Source: Gnetum montanum (taxonomy: Eukaryota > Streptophyta > Gnetopsida > Gnetales > Gnetaceae). Taken from it: a DNA stretch of 64,000 bases. Below the pieces are notes generated by a model. That model saw only the letters and a list, made by a program, of their open reading frames with translations, was not told the origin of the DNA and made no database searches. Location of the stretch: assembly GCA_015680685.1 (NCBI GenBank), contig MNCI01030164.1, positions 617,597-681,596 on the forward strand, in the 5' to 3' direction. The position numbers and the translations under genes are program-made. Of this stretch, positions 22,441 through 34,000 are shown in pieces (position 1 is the stretch's first letter; each line of letters starts with the position of its first letter).

Positions 22441-24118
22441 TGACTAGAAACCTTGATTCCTATAAGGAAACAAAAACCAAGGATCCTCGATGCAAGTAGT
22501 TTCACAACCCCAAATTCCTAGGGCCCTCATGATGAAAATGGGATTTAGGGTTCTTTGGCTGATCTGGTACATCAACTAGAGACTTAAGAGATGAAAAACA
22601 TGAAAATATAAATAGATCCAAATAATGCACAAATAATAACTTTATTTATGAACACAAAACTTAAAACTTAAAACTTTATTGAGAAAAGAATAAAGAATAA
22701 GTTAGAGAAATGTGTACAAATGGTGCCTAGATGACAAGGAAGGGGATCAATTTGTACAAGATTTCAGAGCCTATTGAACTCGAGATGATTTGCTTCACAA
22801 TCCAAGTGCTCTACTGCAACCTTGGATCTACCAATTGTGTTCCTATTGGAGGGTGAGAAAGTGGGAGTATTTTGATGCTAAGTTGCCCCACATTGGGTTT
22901 GGAGTTCCAAAATTATAGTGTTAACACCAAAATCCACCAAATCTCAAGGCCTTAATGCTTCAACATTGGGATTCAAGAGACTACAAGTATGGGAACTTGT
23001 AAGAGCTCTTGAGTACATAAAAATGTCCCAGGCATGGAATAATGTGTGTGCAAATTACTATTAAAAATTGGTAAAAATCTTATCCAAAATTGCTCCACCT
23101 TGTCCCAAAAATCTAGAACCAAAATTACTTGTATGCCAAAATTTTCTCAACCTTGTAAAAAATGTGAAACTTGTAAATGGTGTTGGATTTTGGCTTTTAT
23201 AGGGTTTTGGGCCATGAATGGGGTTGCAAATTGGCTATGATTAGGATACAAATTGATTGTGAAAAAGTTGCAAAATGGCTACAAATTTGGGGGGTTACTA
23301 AAAATAGTAAGTGCTTTCCCCCATGGCCATTCCATTTACTAAAAATAGTAAGTAGGGCACATGTTCTACACTAGAGATGAATCTTCCATGCTAAGCTCTC
23401 CACCATGCTTGTTGAAGTGGCTAGTCAACATTGAAGTGTATAACTTGATAAATTTTTCTTCTTGTGGCTTCCATGCTAGGGGCTTGAATTTTCCATGCTG
23501 GGGGGGTGTGGCAAGAACTTTCCAGGTTAGAGGAAAAGTTTTCATGCTGGGGGGAAACTTTCTAGGCTCCAGGGAAAGTTTCCAAGATGGGGGAAAACTT
23601 TCCAAGCTAGGGGAAAAGTTTCCACGTTGGGGGGGGGATGTGTGTGTGCAGCATAGACGAGACTGTCCACACTGGGGGGAAAGTTTTCAAGTTGGGGGAC
23701 ACTTTTTAGTTTGAGGGGAAAATTTCCAAAATGTGCCTTTGGTCTCCACGTTCAAGGGAAAAAAGTTTTTAAACCCCCCTACATTAGGGGTACATGAGAT
23801 TTACCCTTCTGCATGTGTTTTCAGCGTAGAAAAATGTCTACTCCCCATAAAACCCATTAAGTTTCCTTTTTTGGCATTCTAAAAGGCATTTTTGACCTTC
23901 CCAAGCCCACATATAGACACTAGGTGACTTTTTTCACTTGGGAAATGAGGATTTGACAACTAATAAAGCATTTTTAGCCCCAAAAGTATAAAGTATGTGA
24001 ATTTGCCCATTCTAGGTTACAACTTTCACATTTACAATTAAATTTTGCCTTGGGTTCCATGGTGTGAAAGCTACATGATGATGATTAGTTATAACATAAA
24101 AAATTTTGTGGTCTTTTA
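22441..24118 (-). repeat. Copy 1 right LTR (5' LTR of the reverse-strand element)
   Basis: Begins TGACTAGAAACCTTG on the plus strand and ends TCTTTTA, where the partner has TGTTTCA, so the terminal CA has mutated. It carries the same TATA box and a longer set of GGAAAnTTTCC palindromes (about 23505-23765), with a G-rich insertion near 23630. Confidence 0.87.
23194..23201 (-). promoter_or_regulatory. TATA box of copy 1 right LTR
   Basis: Minus-strand TATAAAAG, followed downstream by CCAAAATCC, at the position matching 5393-5400. As this is the 5' LTR it would have driven the full-length transcript. Confidence 0.65.
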
Positions 24119-25318
24119 CTAGGTATTTCTAGTTCTAATTTTTTTCATGTTACCATTAATTTTATGCATGATATCTACACCCATGGTGTAATGCCTATAG
24201 CTCATGATGAATTTTGTGATGTTTTGTTTGGAAGTGATATGATATTTGATAGGGGCCATATTGAGTAGAGGAATATGATCTTGATACATCCATCTTGTCA
24301 CTTTTTTTTTGTATAACATAATGGTAAAGGGAGGTAGTTATAGTTATTTGCTACCACCCCAAAGTTTTGTACTGTATTCCTTGCTTATAGGATTACCATT
24401 GGATCTAGTGCACACACTTTATAGAGACATTTTGAGTCTCTATTCCAAGGTGAAAATCCTTGGGAATCCCTACCTCATTATCCTATTTATTTCCCAAAAG
24501 GATTTACCTATTCCAGAGTTTCCTTTACTTAAAGAAAAGTGGAGTCTTAGTTAGTACACTGAGAAGAGAGTTCTTTGCACATAGTAGAAGCAGGATGCAA
24601 CACTAGGCCTTTGAAACAAATATGAAATCATCTCCATAGTTGAGAAGATTGAAATCCTCATAAGCTCGAATTAGTTATTCTTTGAAGAAATTGTTTCAAC
24701 CCTTTGCTCGAGCCATTGGAAAGCTTCGGAGGAACCTCTCTTACTTGCATAAGAGTTTGGCTAAAGTTGGGATTCCTCCTCCCTTTTATGGATAGGTATT
24801 TGAGAAGGTTACCACTCCTAATTTTGATAATGAGGAGAATGTTACTATTCCTCCACATCATTCTTCAGCATTAGGCCCCTCACACACATATGACTTCGGG
24901 ATGGAGTTTGATTCTAAGCTAGAGGCACTTGTAGTTGGGGTCCAGGGGGAGAGTCATGCTTCCATGCCATAGATAGGGCACCATGATCCAGTCCTCCCTA
25001 CTCACACTATTATACCCTCTAATGATGATCCTAGCTCTTTTGAGCAGCAAGCTATGAAGAGTATCTTTGGAACCAAGTTCCAATGGGTCCTAGCTTAGCA
25101 TTCACTAGTTCCACTAGCTTCCTCTTGGTTTCAAGTGAAGCTTCATCCTAGGTGAGCTCTAGTGTAACAAGTTGAGTTCTTAGATGAGGACACTTAGAAA
25201 TCTAGCCATCTAAGAACTACCAATGATGACAATGAGGAGGAGACTTATCGTCCATCTCAAGCAATGGTAGATTCTAAGTTTGTGGATGCTATAAAGGTGA
25301 GTGATTGAAACCTTGATA
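24119..25318 (+). pseudogene. Extra ORF of copia-type element, 3' part
   Basis: This continues the ORF cut at 4606. It resumes with LGISSSNFFHVTINF, then HGVMPIAHDEFCDVLFGSDMIF, and, after frame changes, an open stretch 24309-24554 (SYSYLLPPQSFVLYSLLIG and following). Beyond about 24900 a third frame gives an acidic, Ser-rich tail with FEQQAMKSIFGTKFQW and a last open block to about 25306. No catalytic motif is visible. The run 'hydrophobic, IPLAHE-like, LxGS' is typical of the plant transposon-protein-like ORF. Function unknown. Confidence 0.5.
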
Positions 25319-25756
25319 GGTTGTTTATTCTTTCCTTTTGGTTATAAAAAAAGATGAGACATTTTTTGTCCTTCACATATGCATTTTTGGGATTTTGCAC
25401 ATATGTGATTTATCTATGGATAGTTATACTCTAAGATGTTTTTGGATAGTTTATTGTAAAACATTTTATAGATGGTTATGGAAAAAATATATGTTTTCTA
25501 GTTATATTTGTGTGGTATATTTATTTTTATAACTCAATTCACATCCTATTGATCCTTCACCCTTATCCTACTCCCTGGCTACCATATGAATTTATATATG
25601 TCTATGTTTTTCTTCATATCTTTTTATATATATATTTTTTTGCTTATGTTATATGCTTTATCCTTTTTGGTTATGTTCAAAAAGGAAGAGAAGTTACTAA
25701 ATGTGTTGTTCATTTTTGGACAAGGCTAACCCATTTTTCTTAAGTTTCAGACATTG
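25319..25756 (+). other. 3' untranslated spacer of copia-type element
   Basis: Very AT-rich sequence between the extra ORF and the polypurine tract. Open frames at 25338-25743 are hydrophobic, low-complexity and most likely chance. Confidence 0.5.
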
Positions 25757-25770
25757 CCAAAAAAGGGGAT
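25757..25770 (+). other. Polypurine tract of copia-type element
   Basis: CCAAAAAAGGGGAT sits just before the right LTR. Plant copia elements of this group typically have an A-run/G-run tract followed by ATTGTTGGACC-like LTR starts, and here ATTATGGACC follows. Confidence 0.7.
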
Positions 25771-26863
25771 ATTATGGACCTTTTGGTTTTGGTATGTCAA
25801 AACATTAATAAAATTGGAAGACAAAGGTTTTTTGAATGTGTGCGTAGTTGTTGTGCTTGCAAGACAAGAACTTGGATTGAGCAAGGTTATGGATAAAGAG
25901 TGAAGGATTCATCATGCAAAGGAAGATGTAGAAAGATGTCTCAAAAAAGTAGCAGATGTCTTGGTAGAATTGGAGTAAATTCAGAAAAAGACATCATTAG
26001 AAATAGCAAGATGCGTTTCTCAAATAAAGACATCTTTCACAAGGCAAATACATTTTTACAAAATGAAGACCAAGTTTAGAAAGACGTCTTTCGTTAGATA
26101 AATACATCTTTCAAGAATGAAGATCTTAGAAAGATTTCTTTCACTAAACAAAGATGTCTTCCCAAAAATGAATGTAATTTTAGAGAGGCTTATTTGGCAC
26201 AAGTAAGATGTCTTCCATGACTATTAATGACCATTGGCTAGTTGTTGCACGAGTTCCAAGATGGATTTAGAAACATGAAAGCTATAAGAAGACTTGATGT
26301 ACATTGAGAAATGTGTAAGCCTTATTGCATTCATTGTACAATCATTTGTAATCATTGAATTCTTTATTGCTTCTCATTGTTTTATCATTTTGGCACTGTA
26401 AATAGTGTTGTACCTAACTATACAAGGATCACCAAATTGAGTTGTAATTATCCCTTGTAATTCTTGTTCTTGTTGCCCTGCAAGATTGATATGCTTGAAC
26501 TTATCAGGATTATGCAAGAGTGAGTTGTTGGTGTTATGGTATAACACTCCAGTGCAGAGCTTAAGATTGTAAAGGTTGTGGAAGCATTGAAACCACATTT
26601 CCAAGCTTGATGGGACCTTGTGGGGTTAAGTGATTGGCATTGTGGTACAACACTCCAAAGTGGATCTTGAACACTCTACAGGATGTGGATCCTTCAACCA
26701 CATTTTAAGAGCAACAAGATCTAGAGGTGTGCTTGCTATCTACCCTTGGAGTGTAGACTATCCAAGTTGGGGAACCATGTTAAATTTGGTGTGCGTGCTT
26801 TGTTTTTTTAAGTTTTAATTTGGGAAAATTATTCATCCCCCTCCTTCTAGGTTCAATGATCCA
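25771..26863 (+). repeat. Right LTR of copia-type element
   Basis: Full-length partner of 927-1933, beginning ATTATGGACCTTTTGG and ending TTCAATGATCCA. It holds the same repeated 10-12-bp palindrome, one copy of which still reads AAAGACGTCTTT (about 26079-26090). The next bases (TAGTAATGAC) do not form a primer site, consistent with this being the 3' LTR. Confidence 0.78.
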
Positions 26864-26879
26864 TAGTAATGACTAGGTA

Positions 26880-27990
26880 CTTAATAGATGTATAGGCTTT
26901 GGTTGATTAGGGAAAAGTGTCTATTATAGATGTTGCCCTCCAACCTCTTTCATGTGATCAACTTAGAATCCAAGAGAGGATGGATGCCTTAGCTTAGTAT
27001 GAAATGGATATGAATTCCTTGGCTATGAAAAAAATCTAATAATACCATGAATCTAACTATAGAGCTACTAGTAATTAAGGAAGAAAAAGAGAAGATGAAA
27101 TATAAAATTTTCAAGTAGGACAAAGAGGTAGGGAACTTAGATGTTGAACTTCATGGGATCAAGATTGTGCATTATATTCTTTTAGCTTCCTTCTATTGGT
27201 GGTTGAGAGATTTTTTGAACTCCATGGTGGCTACTTGTACTATTTATAAATGCAACCTATTAATCTTAAAGATACTAAATAGTAGTTTAAGGGATATCTA
27301 GTTAACATGGGAGTAATGGAATAGAAAACACATGAAGAAAAAGTTTTTTTACAAAAAGAAAAAAAAAATACTTCTTATAAAACAACTTAAGGATAAAAGA
27401 ATTAAAAGGAGAGTGAGTGATTTTGATTGAAAAGATAAGAGTAAGTGATGTATTAGAGTCCTTTAAAGAGTACCTAAATGTATAAAGGAAATAGAAAGAG
27501 GTTCAATATTTGGATCCAATGGGTAGAAGAATGACATGTTGGAGAGGTAGACTATTACGGAGGATCCTACCTTACTAGATGTACTAGCTATATTACTAGA
27601 GGATTTGGGATTTACATTCATATGACTAGAGGAGATCACTTAAAATCTAGTGGATGCATATGGATATGAGGTCTATAAGATAGAAGTGATGATGGAAGAT
27701 GATGGATATGGAGTGGGTCCTAATGGCATAACTATAGGTAAGGGATAAATATTTTACTCAACTTGTTTTTATTTTTCTTAAATTTTATTAGTCTTAGTAT
27801 ATTTTTAATTTTAAATTTTATTCATATTAGTTATTTTATGAATTTTCATGTATTTTTAACATTTTTTTTGCTTATTATCATAGGTATAAAGGCTCCAAGA
27901 GGTTCTCGTACTAGAGTGAACGATGAAGAGGATGTAGAAGTGGTGGAAAAGATTTTTTCTACCAATTATGGGACAAAAATTAGTTATTAG
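26880..27990 (+). pseudogene. Possible antisense spliced gene end beside a gypsy gag-protease fragment
   Basis: Plus-strand coding-like sequence includes a heptad-rich stretch at about 27040-27160 (TIELLVIKEEKEKMKYKIF, stop, DKEVGNLDVELHGIK). Near the end, an exon finishes at 27737 with NGITI, followed by a GTAAGG donor, a 146-base AT-rich intron (27738-27883) with TAAC before a pyrimidine run, and a CATAG acceptor. The split codon g|gt joins in phase, and the last exon reads KAPRGSRTRVNDEEDVEVVEK to TAG 27988. The position, antisense and just downstream of protease, matches the antisense gene of copy 1. The middle has many stops. Unrecognised function. Confidence 0.42.
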
Positions 27991-28459
27991 TAATGGATTT
28001 ATATGCTATTTTAAATAATACAGATGATGATTATAATCATATTTTTTTATTTTAATTTTTTATACAAGACATATTTGTTGATGATGGATGTACTAAAGAC
28101 ATTGGCTATAATGCAAGAACTATTGTTTTTTTATGGATTTTATGTTTTTATGTATTTGTAGTTTTAAATTTTTCTATGTTTATGATTTTTTTAGCTTTCA
28201 TGTATGTATATTTTTTGTAGTGCAAAAAAAGAGAGAAAGAGAGAGAATGTGATGTACATAATATAAAGTAAACATAAAAATGTAGATATGAATAAAAGGA
28301 AAATTAATGAAGATGATAGAGAATAAATAAAACAAAGCTAGGAAAACTTGAAAATATTGAAAACAAGTAAATTAAAATAAGAAATATAAAATTAAGTAGG
28401 AATGAAAAAAATATGTAAATTTGAAATAAAATAACTAGTGAGGGGAAAGAAAAGCAAGA
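27991..28459. other. AT-rich spacer
   Basis: Poly-T and purine-rich runs (GAGAGAAAGAGAGAG near 28229) with no coding signal. It lies between the antisense exon and the protease relic, where copy 1 has its minisatellite; none is seen here. Confidence 0.4.
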
Positions 28460-29345
28460 AGGTTAGGTTGTTGCAAAGGCTATGCCTTGTCAATGGCTTT
28501 CCTAGCTTGCCATCTAGTAGGACCTTTCATTCTTTTAACCAAATCAACTATGTTTAGTTCATTGAATTCTAGGTCCACAAACTCATACGTACTAGATGAC
28601 TAGGGCATGCTAGACTCACACTTGTTAACACTTTATTATTTTATGGAGTTTTGTCCTATTAGCATAAGCCAAGACCCTAGGCTTATGTCCTTTACAAGAT
28701 TAAGACATAATATAGTAGGTACCTCAACGTCCACACAAATCACCACTACCTTATCATTACAAGAAAAATGGATTTTTTGATGTAAAGGAGAGAACATAGC
28801 CTTGTGAAAGGCTAACAAAGGCCTCTCTAAATTAGCATTTATATCAGAAGAATCCCTTATGATTGCAATAACTACTTCGGATGTGATACAACTTCTCTCT
28901 AAAAATAAAAATTTAATTGCACCTAGGATTTATATCCTAGCATCACTAAATGAGGTTAAAAAGAGGAATGGTTAGAGTACGTAACCTATTTTTTAAGATC
29001 AAGATGCTCTATATTGGAGCATGAAATAATGTTAGTTCTAGATCAATCATCAATGTGTACCAAAGGTAGGGACACATTGTTTCTAATTCATATTGTGATA
29101 TAGATCAAAAGTTGGCATGCAACACCCATTTTAGGATGAGTCTTAATATTTTCTTCTTTAAAAATCGAGCAATTTGCCTCATACCTTGAAGAATTGAGTG
29201 CAAATGATATTACTTTAGCATGAGGTTGAATGTATGTAGGAATTATAATTAATTTGAATAATTCCTCCAATGTTACATGGTGCACCTTTGATGTCAAAAT
29301 TAGATCAAATAGAAAAAGATTGATCTCCTTTGGTTTCATTGCTAT
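28460..29345 (-). pseudogene. Gypsy protease region of a second minus-strand element
   Basis: Read leftward from 29339: LNSSRYEANCSIFKEENIK, then a protease-like loop HIDD-stop-SRTNIIS (about 29050-29000). Then comes FHKAMFSPLHQKIHFSCNDKVV (28818-28700), the post-protease segment of plant Tat-like gypsies, and a basic end (MKGPTRWQARKAIDKA) near 28475. It differs from copy 1 in sequence, so it is another family or a much older lineage. RT is not found to the left, where plus-strand exons lie instead. Confidence 0.6.
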
Positions 29346-31950
29346 TTCAATTCATGATAAGGGTTTGTTCGTAGGTGTTACCTTCTTAGTTGTAGATGTG
29401 TGAGGGCCAAAATTTAATGTGACAAGAGCTAGAATGATAATGAAGGAGGAAGGATTAATACCAAGTCCAATCTAAAAGAAGACTTTATTTTTGTTTTGAA
29501 TATGTCTTTTAATAGTCTACTTATTCTCCTTTCCTTTGTCTTATTTGGCCTTCTTTTGAACTTGCATTAGAATCTTAAGTAATGATGCTAGGGTTGGAAG
29601 AAATTGAGGCTTCAATGACTTAGGTGTTGAGATTTGGTAAGATGGAGAAAGTATAACATAAGGTAGAATAGGAGGATAATTGATAGGTCTAGATGATATT
29701 TTCAAGGAAAGGTAATTTCTTAGAGGAGATAAAGGATAGGTAAAAGGAGCATTTAAATGTCTAGAGGCTTTTTCATAGTGAGGCATCATGTCAATAACTA
29801 ATTAAGATTTACATTTTCTTTGTGATGGGAAAGATTTGATATCATTTCAAGGAAGATTAATAACAAAACGCTTCCTAGGTTCTTATGGGATTAGCGAAGG
29901 AAATGAATGGAAAGTATCTTGAGTAGGATCCTTTTAGATCATAAAGGATGTCTTGGAAGGATTTTCCTTTCTTTACAAATATAAGAACAAAATCCTCCTT
30001 TAATGAGAATTTAGTAGATCCTAAAAAATTTACATGTTTTGATTACTTGGTTGCACTAGGGTGTTGAACTCAATTTTTTCTTTTTCTATTGAGAATTGAA
30101 CATCATTCTTCAGCATGTTATGATTGTGAATATCATGCCTTATAGCCTCATGATAGTAACAAAACTTGTTAGGGTTATACCACTTCAAGATAGGTAGGTC
30201 TCCTTTTACCTACTAGGAAGAATCAAAGGCCAAAGTTTTAAGCCTTTTGAATCATGTTCTTGTTTTCTTTGAAGCCTATTTTAGGGTAATGGAGCCCTCT
30301 TTTAGCAAAATGTTATAAATTTATGCGTAGGTCATAGGAACTTATGATATTTAGACCTATTCATAGATGGTCTCATTTGTCTAATGTTGAATGCATTTTG
30401 TCCTACACTATTAGGCTTAGCATTTGAATTCTTATTTCTCCTTTTACCATCATTTTTTTTATTATGAAGTGGCTAAATATTAGCTCATAGATGTCATGGT
30501 TTTCTCTAAATTTTAGAAATATTTTTCCTTATTGGTTACTTTATTAGACTATTGTAAAATTTTATCAACTCCAAGTCATTTCATTAAATCACCACCTTTG
30601 CAATGTACTTGGTAGAAGTAATGGCATCGTGAAGGCTTAATGGATAAGAGTAGGTCAACTTGCCTTTGATGTAGTCATTCGTAGTCCTTCAAAGATGTCT
30701 AGGAGCTATTCATTAGCAAGTGGATGTGTGATCTCCATTATGACTGATGTCCATCTTGAGATGAGCTTGGAGATGGACTTATTGTGGGCTTGTTTGATCG
30801 TGAGAATATTTTATAAAGTTTCATCTTTAGTGATATTGTATTTTAATTTTTTCACAAAGATGGTAAAGAGCTATTCTAGGAAAGTGATAGACTAGCTATA
30901 CCATTCAAATGCTTTTTTGGTTAAGTAATTAGAAATATTTCTAAGGATGATGTGGGAATAGTTGGCTAGTAACATACATTTATTTAAAAAGATGATTATA
31001 TGATTTATAGGATTAGATTCCCTATTGTACTTAGTAAAATTTAGTAGTGAGACTTCCTTGGGTACTTAAGAGGGTGGAATTAAGAGGCTTATAGGATCTA
31101 TAAAGAGAATGAAAATAGACATGATAAGATTATCCCCATTCAATATAAATGCCTTTTGAGTTTGATCTTCATTCATTTGTAGTTGGAAGAATAGATCTTA
31201 AAGTAACAACATCAATTTAGAAGGAACCCTAGGGATATTGTTAGTAGGATTGCTCAAAATGAAATTGTGAGCAAGTAATATTAGTTAGGAAAGTTTCATG
31301 ATAGACATAGATGTGAATAGTACAATATTATGGTGAGAAATATTATGTGTAGATGGGGGGTAAGAGAAAAGGTAGAAAAAATTATGACTGTTGAATTAAA
31401 ACCATGTGAGACTAGGCTTAAAAAGTGTCAAGTGGTGAGTTAACATCTTATACCAAAGCACGACTTGTAGGATTATTGTTGTTATGCTTGGGAAGAGATT
31501 GTAGGCTAGAGATAAGTTAGTCATAGGTGATGCAATGAATGCAAAAATAGCTAAATTAGATGCTATGTAAGTAATAGTCTAAGATATGTGCACATAAAAC
31601 AAATTGGTGGAACTAATGAGTTTCACATGCTAAAAAGCATGACTTTAAGGTAATGAATATGGATGATGGAAGGGGTTTGTAGATAGGGAAATATGGAAAT
31701 TTTTCTCTTCATCATGGATGCTGATGTCACTACTTCCCTTGCTATGTTAATCTTGAAATTATTAATTTGTATTGCTAAAATTGATATTTAAATTTCTCAT
31801 GAGGTGATCCCCAACAATCTATCTTTATTGAATCTCAACATTTCATATTATCTAGATTGCATCTATGATGACCAAGTACTCTACTAACATATCTTGTTTA
31901 TATTAATCTAGATCAATGGGATAGTTTGGGTCAGGAAACCATGGTTATAG
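29346..31950 (-). pseudogene. Gypsy gag of the second minus-strand element
   Basis: Its clearest marker is the nucleocapsid segment at about 30190-30090, KFCYYHEAIRHDIHNHNML, equivalent to the C-x-x-H...G-H-D finger of copies 1 and 2 with several ligands altered. A Pro/Ser/Tyr-rich block (29789-29541) lies between it and protease. The region 30560-31300 on the minus strand carries the degraded gag domain, too broken to set ends. The frame at 30695-30895 on the plus strand is a shadow. Confidence 0.55.
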
Positions 31951-32294
31951 ATCATGGATCATTTTATAGATAGACATTATCTATAGCTTGTTCTTGCAAA
32001 GTGCCATATTTAACACTTGCTTGACACATGTAGCTTAATAGTCCTACTAAGTCATGGGTGCTACAAGAGCTTGTTCCTTTCATGTCTTCATTATTATATG
32101 AATTTAAGAGAGGTAGAAGAGTTAGAATCTTTTCTAGATATGGTGTTAGTGAGTGTCTCCTACACACACTTTAAAAAGCTATCAAGTGTAAAGTAAAAAA
32201 TAAAGTAAAAGTGATAAAATTATGAAAACTTCTAACTATTAGAAAGGATCTATAAGCTAATAGGAAAAGGGTTGATAATACTAGAAAAATCTAT
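31951..32294 (-). other. Leader between gag and primer site, second minus-strand element
   Basis: AT-rich sequence with one short open frame (32167-31964) that I do not recognise. Confidence 0.35.
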
Positions 32295-32310
32295 GGTCCT
32301 CTATCTAGTA
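32295..32310 (-). other. Candidate primer-binding site of the second minus-strand element
   Basis: The minus strand reads TACTAGATAGAGGACC, a decayed match to the TAGTGCTAGAAGGAGGACC sites of copies 1 and 2, and lies eight bases inside a TG that would start the LTR at 32318. Confidence 0.4.
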
Positions 32311-32317
32311 TTAAAAA

Positions 32318-34000
32318 TGTTTGTACAAAACTATTCTTTCTTAGATTTCACAAGAACACCTACACAAGTTAAGTATGTAAGTATGTAACTTGCGATTACA
32401 AATGGTCTTTGGTTTGATATAACCTTTGATGAAGCAATAATTATGACATGATGGAGAAAAAAATTCTAATCAAATGTGGACTTAGCTTATCACATGTGAC
32501 CTAGAAATGGTAGGGGTATGAACAAAAATGATACATTTAGATAGTAAAATTAATTAAGTATTATTTATTGAGAATTAAACTAATTATGAAAAAGTTGTAT
32601 GAGAAATGAAAAATATAAGTATGGAAAGAAAATAAAAGATAATAAAATATTCAAAAGTGAAGATCATGATATGAAAAAATTTATTTTGGTGCCTTTCGCA
32701 AATAATTAAAGAGCTTAATTAATGAATGAGTAGTGTTTGCCTCCTATGGAAGGCCAAAACTATAAGTGTTGGTAAAAAAACATAAGTGAGGTAAAGATAA
32801 TAATAAAAAGAAAATTTGTGGGAAAAACATGGATTTTGATGGTGAAATTGAACCTTTGGAGGATGAGTATATGAATTTGAAAGTGGTAGATGCTATCTAG
32901 AATCAATGTAGGGCCAAAATTGAGCTATCTTGGATAAGTGTCCCAAGACTAATGTTGTAGCTAAAAAAAATTCTAACTTTGGAGAGTGATGCTAATACTA
33001 AAAATATTCTAAGTGTGGAAGTTGATGTAAGAATTGCATAATTGATGTTGATGTTGTGTTAGTATCCATGCTTGGATTATCAGAAACTTGGGTGCTAAAC
33101 TAAGCTCATGATGGCCTTGAAGCTCATGGGAGGCACTTGGGTGCTTGATTCTTGTGTTCTTGATTTCTCAAAATCTTGAAAAGTGATCTAGACCTTAGAA
33201 AATAACCACATGAAATATGGGATTTTCTCCCATATTTATAGGGTTAGGATTACCAAATTTAACCCCAAAGTTAAGTGGAGTTCAACCTTGCTTTTAGGAT
33301 CTTGAAAAACTTTTTCTTGTAGGGTCTTGAAGTTAACGCACAAAGATGCTAAAATTTGGTAGGTGTCATATTGAGAATACTATAGATGAATCATTCAAGA
33401 TATTAAAGGATTAAATTAGAGGTTTAAAAGAAATTTTGATGCAAGTGATGTAGACAAGATGGTCTAAGGCTAATATTAATTCATAACACTTTGAAAAATA
33501 TTTATTCCCAAAAATTTTTAGGCTCACCAAAAGTGATTCTCATATTTTATATTATAAGTTGGAATGATTCCTGGAGGTCACCAAGAGCTGAAAATGCATA
33601 TTTTAAAGTTTTTTAGCTCATTTTGATGCTCAAATTAGATGAAACAATGTTAATACCACACTTATTTTTAGTGATTATGAAACTGAAAAAAATAAGTGGG
33701 TACAACATTCTAGAAATATAGGTGATCCATACTTGAAGGTAGGTTACTTTCAAAAATTTTATGATCCCTTAGACTAGTTCCATTATGTGATTTGAAAGAC
33801 ATGTGATGCATGCTTGAAGGTACACTGGTAATAGGATTAGCATCATTTATGAGCTTGGAAATACACATGATTCATACTTGAAGAGGCTCCTCTAACTAAT
33901 AGCCAAGATTCCCAACTTGAATACCAATGATTAATTAATTATTTTAACTAATCATAATAAATGTTTTTCAATTTTTCTTTGTTGAGTGGTATTGTTTTGA
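32318..34000 (-). repeat. Probable 5' LTR of the second minus-strand element
   Basis: Non-coding and AT-rich, inferred from the adjacent primer-like site and a TATA box in the right orientation (33233-33240). The outer end is not seen clearly and 34000 is a guess. No partner LTR is found in the window. Confidence 0.4.
33233..33240 (-). promoter_or_regulatory. TATA box in probable LTR
   Basis: The minus strand reads CTATAAATATGGGAG, a good plant TATA box followed by a short purine-rich stretch, about 920 bases from the inner LTR end. Confidence 0.5.

Larger units (their letters stand above)
4607..24118 (-). mobile_element. Gypsy copy 1: near-complete 19.5-kb Tat-like LTR element (reverse strand)
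   Basis: The element is bounded by two direct LTRs (4607-6215 and 22441-24118) whose inner ends carry a polypurine tract and a primer-type site. Reading the minus strand, the order is 5' LTR, primer site, leader, gag, protease, minisatellite, antisense gene block, roughly 180-bp repeat array, minisatellite, RT, RNase H, second RNase H, integrase, minisatellite, polypurine tract, 3' LTR. The dual RNase H and great length fit the Tat lineage, which includes Ogre-like giants. It is inserted in the ORF of a copia-type element: the LLGV reading on the left resumes as LGIS on the right. An exact 5-bp target duplication is not clear; GTGTT at 4601-4605 and GTATT at 24123-24127 are a decayed candidate. 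Confidence 0.85.

Noticed and set aside
25338-25743. Hydrophobic open frames resembling membrane proteins (possible envelope-like gene)
   Set aside because: They are Phe/Tyr/Leu-rich because the DNA is T-rich; no signal peptide-plus-domain layout and no continuity between the two frames.
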